From: Adiantum capillus-veneris
Taxonomy: Eukaryota; Streptophyta; Polypodiopsida; Polypodiales; Pteridaceae
DNA: 64,000 nt
Assembly (NCBI GenBank): GCA_014529385.2
Contig: CM043958.1
Span: 78,969,169 to 79,033,168, forward strand
Direction of reading: 5' to 3'
Below, piece after piece: positions 46,380 through 57,260 of this stretch. A program made the position numbers and the translations under genes. Every line of letters starts with the position of its first letter. The stretch's first letter is position 1. The notes under the pieces were generated by a model. The model made no database searches. It was not told where the DNA came from and was given only the letters and a program-made list of their open reading frames with translations.

Positions 46380-47225
46380 AACGATCATAATTTGAATTGC
46401 AATATAATTATAATCTCTATATCATGATACCTTGCACGAATTGTGTTTTACTTTGTAAAGTAGATATCATATTGGTTTCTGCAACGTCTACAAAATAGCC
46501 AAAAGAATATACTAATGAAACCAATTCAATATGATGATCAAATTAAAAACGTAATTTTGTACCATCATAAAAGAGTACAATCACTTCTCGATTGGATCAA
46601 ACAAAAGAGATATTACCTGTGTATATATGTTTGTAAGCTAGCATGTTGTTTCTTGTAGGCTACCTTCCTACTTCTGGTAGTCTATTTCTATCATAACTTT
46701 GTCAAACAAACTTAAAACATGGACATCCAAGTATTCATTATGACAAAAACAGGTCTGGTCTACAAGGCAGCGTAGATAGAATTGCAAAAAAATCTCTTCT
46801 TTTGTCTAAAAATGCAACTTTTAGATTGCGGCTCATAAAAAGCTTATTATTAAGCCTTCACAACGTTTTTGAATTATTTTAAGCTTTTTCATGTATTTTA
46901 AGATAAAACACATGAAAATAAAGTATTGATATTGATAAAAACATAAATTCTAACTACATTTTTATTTTACTTTTTAAAAACAGACTATTCATTATTCTTT
47001 AACTTTTATTTATAATGTCTCTAATGTATTATATTAAAATAAGAGAATAAATTTTCTCTCTCAATACCTTAAAATCATTTACATAAGACTTATACTCTCT
47101 ATCTAATAGACTATTCAACAATCTTCTATTAAATTGTGTTCAACGAAAGATATTCTATATTAAATTCTTTTTACTTTAAGAATTTTCATAAATAAGTCCT
47201 AGTATATTCTCCCATTAACCAAATT
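46380..47225. other. AT-rich stretch without genes
   Basis: No frame, repeat or RNA gene recognised. It may belong to the 3' flank of the chromovirus fragment that follows. Confidence 0.5.
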
Positions 47226-47227
47226 AA

Positions 47228-47840
47228 CTTTTTCCTCAGAGTTGGAAGGAGGGATTTCAGCGTACAAAACATCAAGGTCAACCCAAGAGGTATCTTTTAC
47301 AGGATACATCTCACTAACCTAGATTCTTCAAGAGGAATCCTACTTTTAAGCTGCCTAACTCTAACATCAAGAATTATTTTTGGTTCTATTTTCAATGATC
47401 CATCATCTTGAAGATTATATCTCTCCTTCAAAACATGTCAAGGATTAGCCACATACTTCTTCAACAAACTTACATGGAAAGTCGTATGTACTTTCACATG
47501 CGTAGGCAATTCAAGTTTATAAGCAAGTGTCCCAACCCTCTTCAAGACCTTAAAAGGACCAAAAAACCTAGGAGACAATCAGCTATCCTTATCAAGAATC
47601 AAATTAGTATGCTTGGGAACACCTTTTAAGAAAACCTGATCCCCTACATCAAAGGACAGTGGCCTCCTCTGCTTGTTATAGTACACTTTTTACTTTTTCT
47701 GGGCTATCTTGGAAAGTTCTAGGTCCATCTTCTCAAGCATGTGCCTTGAGACCTCTACCTTGTTTTCAAGGTCACTGAGAACAACTACAACCATACATAG
47801 CTTCAAAAGGTGCCATTTTAATAGACGTTGTTAGGGTATT
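47228..47840 (-). pseudogene. Chromovirus integrase C-terminus and chromodomain-like remnant
   Basis: Read on the minus strand across several frame changes: APFEAMYG (integrase end), YYNKQRRPLSFDVGD-like text with VFLKGVPK, GPFKVLKRVG and AYKLELP (GPY/F module), VHTTFHVS, then SLKIEPKIILDVRVRQLKS and PLEES, which matches the start of a chromodomain. Multiple stops. No RT upstream (to the right), so only the 3' tip of a Ty3 chromovirus remains. Confidence 0.7.
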
Positions 47841-48836
47841 TTTGACACCCGTTTCTTATATTTGTACATATGCACATGACGTGCGATGTCAAAAGGGTGT
47901 GGATGCCTTCTTTTTGTGGGTTTTTTAGTTTGCTTTAGCAAGCACATGTACATGCAAGGCAAGTCACTAGTATAGCATCGGTTGTCGGGTTTTTGCACGT
48001 GCCCATTGATGAGTTTTTTTAAGTGAGACTTGTATATAGCTAAAACGCATGTACAAAATTAAAAAGTTTCATCCAAAGTTTAGAAATTTGTAGGTTTTAT
48101 CTCCTTGTGCCTCCTTGATGATTTTTGGTGCAATTTTTGTCCTCGCCTTGTCTTCTCTGTGTGTAGTTGTACCGAGACAACTCTCTATTCGCATCAATTT
48201 TGCACGTAGCGGCATGTAGATTCAATTTTGATCATCTTAATCTTTCTTGACATTAACTTTTCAAGATTTAAAGTGACCCAATTGGAATTATGCTCTTGAA
48301 GTTATGACCAGTTCTCTACACGACAGCCTAATGACAAATTGTACGCAGACAGATTGGGAGGCCATGCATCTATGAGTTTAGAAATTTATGTTGAGTTTGT
48401 GGAATTGTGATGTTCAATTGAGAAAGGTTGTGCCTTGTCTTCATATGAATTGGTCGCCATGTGATGTAAATCCGTGCTTGGAAGGGTTTTGCTCCTATGT
48501 GCTATGGTCCTTTGGATGGGTGTGTGCTTGTGAATTCCCAAGAGATCATAGGACTTTTGGTTGGGGTTTGCTAAGAGTGGTTTTGGTATACTTTTTTGTA
48601 TTGTGGTTGAATTTTTAACGCTCTTGGGCTATATAGCTATAGAGGTGCCCTACTTTTTCTTTTTCCCAACGGTGTTTTGGTTCCACCACCGAGGAATCAC
48701 TGTAAGCTACCTTTAGTTACAGTTTTTGGAACACATGGCTTTTAGTTTTTTAGAAAGTAGATGGAAATCAAATAAAATTTCCAAAGGGTACATTGAGTGA
48801 GTGGAGTAAGCTTGCCCACTTACTAATAAGCAAGAC
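47841..48836. other. No recognised gene
   Basis: Mostly T/G-rich sequence, including one open stretch (48388-48618) with no motif. It could be the LTR of the element whose Gag remnant follows. Confidence 0.4.
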
Positions 48837-49260
48837 TCAACGTTGGTGTTGCGAATCTTGTACTTCTGTTTGAAGGAAGATGCATGTGAATGGTTGGAAG
48901 GCTACAAAATGGAGCTACAATCAGCCCCAACCTCCTCAAGTTATGACTTATGAAATGGTATTACATGCTTTTCTTACACAATTTCAATAGGTGGAAGACC
49001 CCCAAAAGGTATGGCAGTCTATTCAAGGCTTGGTACAGGGTGAAGGCTAGACCATAAAAGACTTTGCAAAGGCATTCAATGTGCTATGGACAAAGCGATG
49101 TACATCTTTGGGGGTTGAAATTCATCCAACCATGTCAAATATGGATAGGTTTCTTGAAATATTTGAGGAGTAGTCAATGCTTGAAGGTGTAGCTTAAGCA
49201 TCCAAGGACCTTTCAGGACGTCCTTGAAATTGCAAAGAATAAGTGGAACGCATTCATCAA
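48837..49260 (+). pseudogene. Ty3 Gag core remnant
   Basis: Plus-strand frames give YEMVLHAFLTQFQ, VEDPQKVWQSIQGLVQGEG, TIKDFAKAFNVLW, then GVEIHPTMSNMDRFLEIFE. This is the layout of a Retrotrans_gag core. Interrupted by TAG/TAA at several points, and it stops where LTR-like sequence begins at 49289, consistent with a later insertion into it. Confidence 0.6.
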
Positions 49261-49288
49261 ATTGGAATCAATGTTGCGTCAAAGGCGG

Positions 49289-50789
49289 TGTAATGTACCC
49301 AACATTTTTTAATAAAATTATTTCATTTACTTTATATATATTTAAGGTTCGCATTTTGTTAAGTCATAATGCATTGCAATGGAACAATCGGATAAAAAAT
49401 CGGACTCTGGAACTATTAATTATGGTCTTTATTCACTTGAAAACAATAGGTTGATATGGAAAACTTACATCTCAAGTCTATTTCTAAAGATAAGAGTTGA
49501 CCCTCAAGAAAGAAGTAGTATTTTTAGTAAAGAGAGAGAAAAGGAAGAGTATCTTTAGAAGAGATAGAGTAGAAGGAGTACTTTTAGGAAAGGAGCAGTA
49601 TTTTTTAAAAAGAAAGAGGAGGGAGTCAAGTTTAGAGTTCTTGTCTCGAAATCCAAGCTTCTTCTAAAATTAGAGATTCGAAATCTAGTAAGACAAATAT
49701 ATAATTATGCATTGCTATTCATGTTGCCCTCGGAAGCCAAGCATAGGGAATCTCTTGAACCATCTAAGAAACATGATTCTATCACAAGAAACAAGCATGT
49801 GTTTTCATAGATTAGTGAAAGAATTGTTTGATAAATTATCATTGTTTGTTAATTGTTATTGCTTGATAAATTACTATTGTTTAATAAGGTGTTACTGGTC
49901 AATATGAAGAGTTGGTTTATCATGTTTTAAGAATCATTTAAAGAGAAGAATTGATGAAATAATATAATTTGTTTCTCGCGAGTAGCAAGATGTCTCGCGG
50001 TCAGCGAGATGATCCCGTGACTAGCAAAGATTAAGCTGAGGTTACCAGCTCTCTTTTTAACCCTCGCGATTAGCGAGGGATAAAAAGAGAGATACATCTT
50101 GGTTAGCCGGATGCTTGGTGGTTTGCAAGATGCCTCGTGGTTAGCGGGATGCCTAGCAATTAGCAAGATGCCTTGCGGTTAGCGAGATAGGAAGGCTGGG
50201 CAATTCGTGTCTAGCAAATAAATAAATCCTTTGCAAAGGCTCTGTTGGTTAGATAGAGAAAGTCCATGGGGATGGCTCTGGTTTCCAATCAAGGATGGGT
50301 GGTCTCGATTAGTCAAGAAACTCTCCACTCCCTTTTATTAAGAGAAGCGAAATCAGAGACTCATTGTGCCAAGAGTCGAGAAGTCCCAGATATACGTGCC
50401 CCTGAAAGCTATGGACCAGATTAATCGGGTACTTTTCACAAGATTACTAGTTAGTTTAGACTGTGCCTCATATAATATTCAGGGTTTATGAATGGCGGTC
50501 ATGTCTCTTAAATTTGCAGAAAAAAACGTTGTTTATGGATTCTACATATATCAATGGGATTTCATCTCTATGTCATAGGAAATAGCTTCCATTAGAATAC
50601 CTTGATTTATGGACCTGATGTGTGACGTATGACCCTTACAACCCCAATCACGATGGATAGAGGACTTCCTCTCTTCTATTGCTCGTATCTCTACTTTGTG
50701 GAAACGAAGTAAGGTGTCATCAACATAACTTGAGAATAAAGGAAGTCCATCTATCAAGTCACCCAAATTTTTCAAGGTTGGGGACCTCA
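49289..50789 (+). repeat. Candidate 5' LTR of a truncated Ty3 element
   Basis: Starts TGTAATGTACCCAAC (49289) and ends GGGGACCTCA (50789), just before a PBS-like site. About 1.5 kb, non-coding, with a GCGAGATG-type minisatellite in the middle. No second LTR in the window, so both ends are inferred from TG/CA and the PBS. Confidence 0.55.
49975..50195. repeat. GCGAGATG(CC) minisatellite inside the LTR
   Basis: About eight variants of an 18-20-bp unit, ctcgcggttagcgagatg, are spread over 220 bases, with one internal inverted pair around ctctctttttaaccctcgcg and cgagggataaaaagagag. The inverted pair could form a hairpin in the RNA. Confidence 0.65.
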
Positions 50790-50793
50790 AAAT

Positions 50794-50804
50794 TGGTATT
50801 AGAG
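50794..50804 (+). other. Primer binding site (initiator-Met type)
   Basis: TGGTATTAGAG, one mismatch to the TGGTATCAGAG complement of the initiator Met tRNA, four bases after the LTR end. It marks the start of the internal region that contains the Gag at 51350. Confidence 0.65.
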
Positions 50805-51036
50805 ATTAGGTTAAAAAGAATTACTTGGCTACTTCAAGCTTCCTTGTGTGTATGATTTTCTATACCCATTATCCAACTCACATAGATATTACATTATGCA
50901 AATTGATATGTACCATAGTTATGGTTGAAACCTCTATTATGTTTTCCCATGGTGAGATTTTTTGTAGATTCTTATCTGACATTTTGATGACTTTATGAAT
51001 AGAAGATTGAGTTATTTTTCTACAAAGAAATTGTTT

Positions 51037-51272
51037 TGACTGGTTAAGTCATGTGATTGAGTTTTGATGGATTGGATAAGTCAAGATTGGTTAAGTCATG
51101 TCACTGAGTTTTAATGGATCGGATAAGAAATGAGTAGTAAAGTCATACGATTGAGTTTTGGTGGGCTAGATAAGTCAAGATTGGTTAAGTCATGTGATTG
51201 AGTTTTAATGGATTAGATAAGAAATGATTGGTTAAGTCATACGATTGAGATTTTAGTAGATTGGATAAGTCT
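51037..51272. repeat. Five-copy tandem repeat in the leader
   Basis: Units of about 45-50 bases with ggttaagtcat(g/a)(t/c)gattgag, ttt(t/a)(g/a)(a/g)tggatt and ggataag(t/a) repeat from 51037 to 51272 between PBS and Gag. No frame crosses them. Confidence 0.75.
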
Positions 51273-51349
51273 AGGTTTGGAAAATCCCCTACTGATTTGA
51301 GTTATTATAAACATTGATGTACACTCAAGGAAATTCTCAAATCACTTCT

Positions 51350-51890
51350 ACATTGGAAAACCCTTAGAATGATGCTATTTACACAAAAATTCTAGAAAAG
51401 AAATTGTTGCTCAAACAAATTCAACCACCTTCTTTTAAAGGAGAGGGTGCTGATATTGAGAAATATGTAGAAGTATGGATTGAAGCTATGGATGATTAGT
51501 TATCTATTGCAAGCACCACACCTGTGAATCAAGCGATGTTAGGGATGTTTCATCTCTCAGGGGAAGCAAAATTATGGTGAAAACAACATTACCGTGACAT
51601 GGGAGTGCTGGAGAACTCTTAGAGTTGGTGGAAAATCAAACAAGCGATGAAGGAAAGATACTTACCTCCTGCCCATGAAGCAATAAAGATGAATGAGTTC
51701 TTTAGCTTGAAACAATATAGCTTATCTTTAGAAGAGTACTACTCAAAGTTTGTAAGGCTTAGACGTTACACTCTGCCAATGACCATAGAGCAGCAGGTAG
51801 CTCATTGCTTTTGTCAAGGTCGACTGAGAGAACCAATTAGCTCGCAATTGGAAGCCCCAGAACCTACCACTGTACAAGATTCTTGATAGA
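51350..51890 (+). pseudogene. Ty3 (chromovirus-like) Gag, truncated element
   Basis: Plus-strand frame: LLLKQIQPPSFKGEGADIEK, EVWIEAMDD, then a TAG, GMFHLSGEAKLW with a TGA, a TAG, then an open run (51647-51886) with MKERYLPPAHEAIKMNEFF and YYSKFVRLRRYTLPM, ending TGATAG. This is a typical Gag core. No zinc knuckle, protease or polymerase follows, so the element is cut off near 51890. Confidence 0.7.
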
Positions 51891-52179
51891 TGGTGTACAG
51901 GTTGTTCATATCTTATGGTTAATATCTTGATAGATGTTCAAGCTCAAAATTTGTCAGCATACATGAATCGGGCACGTCGTAGTGGTTCATGGATACATCT
52001 CTCCATCACTATATTTAAATTTCTCTAGAACAAGATTTGCGGATCTTTGTCTTCCTCTTTAATTTTACATATGGTAATCACTTGCAATGCTCTCATGTTG
52101 TATACATAGTGTAGGAAAGGACAAGAAATGAGACTCACATTAAAATATGTTAGTTAAAATATACTCACGGGATTACTTA
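51891..52179. other. No recognised gene
   Basis: Short non-coding stretch between the truncated Gag and the minus-strand exon-like piece. Confidence 0.4.
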
Positions 52180-52185
52180 CCTTGG

Positions 52186-52400
52186 ATCATAAACCGACCA
52201 TGACATAAACACTGCCCATCCTTCAGTCCGGTGAGTGTGATCAAAGTGCACCCATGCACTTCTCAAATCTCCCATCCCTCCTTGCCTCATTTGATGGACT
52301 AGTTGAACTTCTAAAGCAGGTCTTCTGGTTGACATTTTAAACAAGTAACATTTATCCTTGGGTCCACCTTGGACCACTAACCAGGAAAACGAATTCCATG
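52186..52400 (-). pseudogene. Exon-like piece of an unidentified gene
   Basis: Minus strand is open, with MSTRRPALEVQLVHQMRQGG, LRSAWVHFDHTHRTEG and FMSWSVYDPR, and ends at a perfect plant donor AAG/GTAAGTAAT near 52185. No recognised domain. No partner exon was found on either side. It may be a captured or relic host exon. Confidence 0.3.
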
Positions 52401-52770
52401 GTAGAATGGAAAAACCTTGAAAGTGAATTTCTAAGATAGATCAAAGTCTCTAGTTATATGCACATAAAGATGCTAATAGCAATGGTAATTTTGGTTTTTA
52501 CCTCACTATCATGGTTTATGGTTTAAGATATGTCAGCACTTTAATCTCAATGTAACTAGTCCAATTTAAGCGCTTACTCTTAATGCTATTGTAAGTCGCA
52601 ATGTGAGAAACTAGAATGCTTCGTTAGCTACGTTCGTATCAAATTAAGATCAAGCAAAATATCAAAAACTATATATGCCATTTCAGCACTTCTTAAATTG
52701 AAAAATAATCATTTATTTGATGCTATTAATTTGTCTAAGATATTTATTAAATGGGAGGAGAGACTTCAAG
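52401..52770. other. AT-rich non-coding stretch
   Basis: Nothing recognisable on either strand before the GA array. Confidence 0.4.
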
Positions 52771-52772
52771 AT

Positions 52773-52824
<52 letters not shown>
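52771..52824. repeat. (GA)n microsatellite
   Basis: About 27 GA units. Confidence 0.95.
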
Positions 52825-52828
<4 letters not shown>

Positions 52829-53330
52829 ATCAAAGGGTGTTTGATTTTTTTATCCGAGAGGAAATGAAGCATAGAGAGAGATTTCATCAAAGCGTGTTAG
52901 ATTCTTTTACCTGGGAGTGTTTGGATACCGATTGTCGTGGTTCAGAGGCGTTTTTTGCAAAAATGGGATACCGATCGAGTGCTTCAAAGAGGTATCTCGC
53001 AGAAAACCACAAGGAGGGTTAGAATTTGTCAAGATCAATGTTCATGACCATACAAGATGTCAATGTTATTAATTGTTTGTTGTTCCACTTTCATGTTTCC
53101 AAAAGAAAAAAACATGCCAGTCTCCTTATATGGGAGAGTTTGCACGATCCTCCCCAATTTTTATAATACGAGGGAACGTGCCATTCCCGCGACAACGTGC
53201 AATTTTCAGTATATTCATTAACTACGTTCTTAGTGTCAAAAATCAAAAAATGATAATGCTTACTCACCACGGGATTGAATGTCTCTCATTGATGCACTTC
53301 CTTGCATCAATGATGTTGGGCATCTTGCAT
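52825..53330. other. No recognised gene
   Basis: A plus-strand frame runs from the GA array to 53022 with two similar short segments (HQRVFDFFIREE, HQSVLDSFTWEC), a small internal duplication. No family recognised. Confidence 0.3.
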
Positions 53331-53971
53331 AGAGCCACATGCCTTCAAGATGCATGCATAGGTGATGCATCTGGAGAGAGGCCCTCACTTCGCATCTGTT
53401 GAAAACAAATTAGAGCTTTCTGACCCTGTCTCGTCGGACAAATCTTACAATTAATGCATTCGAAGAGTCCACACTCTAGATCACAGGAAGCATGATAATT
53501 TAACAGCCCATGACTAATAATCTCATCATTAATTCTCTCACCCATGTAAACGTCTTTCAAAATACTACACACCTTCAATGTGCAACGGAAGTGCTTTTGT
53601 GAGTCTGCTTGATGTGTTTCACGAGTATTGCTTCTTCCCTAGAGTTGTTAGTGGATTTGTTGCCTTTCTGTAGACATTGTAAGGGCACCACATTTGCCAT
53701 AAATATAAAGAAAAGCACTACTAAGAACAACCTATTTCTGAATAGCTTGTGACTGACTAGCACTCTCACCATAAATTCTCACCCCTATCAGCATATTACG
53801 AAGTCTTTCAAGATGCTAGCATAGGTGCTTGCTTCCATAGATGATTGCACTAGAGAAACGCCTTCTGCTTGTGTATGCTTAGAATAGCCTTGAAGAGCTT
53901 CCTTGCCAACATCCTGCATCGATTCGAAGTGATTACCCATCTTGTGGTTTTTCTGTTCTTATTGAAAGGTT

Positions 53972-54003
53972 GTAATCACTTCGAATCGATTCGAAGTGAT
54001 TAC
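53972..54003. repeat. 32-bp perfect palindrome
   Basis: GTAATCACTTCGAATC followed by its exact reverse complement, no spacer, centred on ATCGAT. Half-sites (gcatcgattcgaagtgattac at 53917; gcatcgattcgaag at 54009) and the flank tgttcttattgaaaggttgtaa (53955 and 54034) are duplicated beside it, so it arose within a small local rearrangement in the PPR field. Confidence 0.9.
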
Positions 54004-56239
54004 CCATCCTGCATCGATTCGAAGCCGATCTCTTGTTCTTATTGAAAGGTTGTAATTTTGACGATTTCTCAGTTTGTGATGAGAAAGACGTTAGAGGGAC
54101 GAAAATGTAGTCTAGAGCAGGAATAGCTCAATAGATGCACGTCTTGACAAGGCGACTGATGAAGATCATAAAAAAAGCGAGCAAGCACTTGCCGTTGGAT
54201 GGTCGATGCCATGTGGATGAAGGATTGTTTCTTTGTATCCCTTGGAAACAACCCAGGGTTTTCTGGCCGTGCTCTTGTTGCGCACATCTCGAATCAGCGC
54301 ATTCCAAGAGATGGCATTCCACATAGGAAGTTCCTCAGCCACATTTTGTGCTTTCTAGAGCGTACCGCATTTGACATACATATCGACCAAGACAATACTG
54401 CCAAGCACGACATCTTTCTTCAATAGCCTTCGACTCACAATATCCTTATGAGTTTTTGTGCCCATATGAGCATCTTGTGTAGAGCCACATGCCTTCAAGG
54501 TACGCGCAAAGGTAATTGCATATGGAGAGAGACCCTCACTTGCATAATTATTGACCAAGACAGTGCCAAGCACGACATCTTTTCTCAACAGCCTTTGACT
54601 AACAATACAATTGTGAATTTTTGTGCCTATATCAGCATCTTGCTTAGAGCTACATGCCTTCAAGATGCATTCCAGGTGATTACATCTTTAGAGGCCTTCA
54701 CTTTGCATGTGCTGAAAACAAACTAGAGCTTTCTGTCTCTGCCCATGTGGGAAAAAATCTTGCAATTAGTGCATTCCAAGAGTGCACACTCCAGACAGGA
54801 ATCTCCTCGAGCACTTGCGTAGAGCCACATGCCTTTAAGATGTAAGCGTAGCATTCAAGACAAAAGTATAGGTACCTCAATTTTGAGAGCTACACTTGCT
54901 TTTGCATCCGCTGAAAACAACCTAGAGATTTTTGGCACTACTCTTGTTGGGCACATCCCGCAATTAGTGCATTCCAAGAGGTGACATTCCGGACAGGAAG
55001 CTCCTTAAGCACTTTTTGTGCTTTCTCAAGCACACCACATTAAGCATACATAATGACCAAGACAGTGCCAAGGACAATAGCTTCCTATTCCCTTGTCGGG
55101 CATATCCTACAATCAGTGTGTTCCGAAAGACGACATCCCGCACCACATGTGGCATACATATTGACCAAGGCATTGCCAAGCATGGCAATTGTTGGCAAAA
55201 ACCACTGACTAACAATATCATAGTGATTTTTTAGGCCAATATCATCATCTTGACGCATTCTTACATTTGGAGAGACACCCTCACTTTGCATCCCCGTTGA
55301 AAGCAGCCAAGAGCTTTCTAGCCCTGCTCCTGTTGCGTGTATCGTGCACTGAATGAATTCCAAAAGACAACAGTCCGGATAGGAAGCTTCTCAGACACTT
55401 TTTTGTGCTTTCTCAAGCACACCACATTTAGCATACACTGTTGATCAAGGAAACTCCAACCATGAGATCTTTTTTCAACAGCCTCACTAGCATCCATGAC
55501 CTGACAAAGACAATGCCAAGCATGACATATCAGCATCTCAAGCGCACCACATTTTTAGCATACATATCACCCAAGGCAATGCCAAGAACATATTTTTTCA
55601 ACAACCTCACTAACATCCTGACCTTTGGTGTTGAAGCCTTGAGGCGACATTCTGAGTAGGAAGCTCCTAAAGCACTTTTTTTGCTTTCTGAAGCGCATTA
55701 CATTTGGCATACATATCGACCAAGACAGTGCAAAGCTCGACATCTTTCTCAAGCGCACCACATTTGGCATACATATCAACAAAGATAGTGCCTAGCACGA
55801 ACTCTTTTTTCAACAAACTCTGACAAACAATATAAGTGTAATTTTTTGTGCCGATATCTTGCGCCACATGCCTTCAAGATGCATGCATACGTGATTGCAT
55901 CTACTGAAAACAAACTAGATCTTTCTCCTGTGGGGCAAATCCTGCAATCAATGCATTCCAAGAGTCCACACTCCGGATAGGAAGCTGAAAATAGACTAGA
56001 GCTTTCTGGCCCTGATTTTGTAGTGCGTATCCCACGACCAATGCATTCCAAGCATTTGCATCCGCTGAAAACAGCATAGAGCTTTAGGGCTCTGCTCTTG
56101 TTATGCACATCCCACATTCAATGCATTCCAAGAGGCGACATTTCAGACAGGAAGCTCCTCAAGCAGTTTTTGTGGTTTCTCAAGCGCACCACATTGGGCA
56201 TACATATCGACCGAGGTAGTGCCATTACAGCCCTTTTGC

Positions 56240-57260
56240 AGCGGCGGCAGGGTGAGGAAGAGCAAAACAACAGTCTGCCATTTAATTTGAGGTCTTGTAT
56301 TTGGGCAGCGAGTCTCTTGCAAACCTTGGCCCCTGCTGAGAGATGGAAGTTGATAGGCTCTGTGTGGGTGGACATCCTCATGTGTGCCGGAGCCTGCAAC
56401 AAGCCAGCTGAACAGCTCGAGCAGCTCACGTTGGGTGGTGAGTTCCTCACTCATCTTTGGGTCTTGCTGGGCCATCTGGGCTGCGGGGCTCAATGACGTC
56501 CACCTCATGCCAACTACTTCTCACACATAACACAGAGACATGGGGATGTTTAGTATTTACGGTCAGGCTCAGAGCAGTCAGTACTGAAAACATGTCGTAG
56601 ACTCTCCGCTTAGATTGGTCAAAAAGTGTCCGTGTGTCAGTCCCAAGATTCTAGCCTTAAACTTTCTGCTTGGGGTGGAAATTTCCTTGTTCCTAGTATC
56701 TGCACAGACATTATGTTTGCTCAATTTAACTGAATACCTCATTAGTATAAACCTAGATGAAGTATAACCACTTAAAACATCACTCTATACAATATTGTCC
56801 CAGATGAAGTCGCCAACCTATAACTGGAAAGTTGTCCATAGCAACTGTAGGAGAATCATAAGACTTTTCCTATTGGTCACAACAAAGACAGTTCTGTAGG
56901 CACGACAAACAATTGTGTCTCTTCTTCGAAAATGCAAACTCCTCCCCATCCTGAGCCCGATCTTGAGCCATGTTCAATGCAACAATGGAGAATTGTCTAC
57001 TATAAGAGCTTGCAATGTCTCATGCATGGCCAATGACCACCTTGCAAACATCATTCCTGAAGTCATCTACACAGCCAGCATCCTTTTCATCAGAGCTTTG
57101 TTCTGCCTTTTGCGATGCTACCTGTCCACCAACCATCCAATTGCCTTTTGGAATTTTCTAGGAAGAGCTGAGCTCCTTCATGATGAATATGCTCGTGTAC
57201 CTTGTGAGAATGAAGCTGACCTATAGCTTCATTGTAGAGAGAGCAGTAGCATGTTTTAAG
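56240..57260. other. Non-PPR stretch inside the PPR field
   Basis: About 1 kb without PPR text. Minus-strand 56508-56240 is open and Ser/Cys-rich with no recognised motif. 56510-57260 has only short frames. Possibly a small insertion. Confidence 0.35.
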
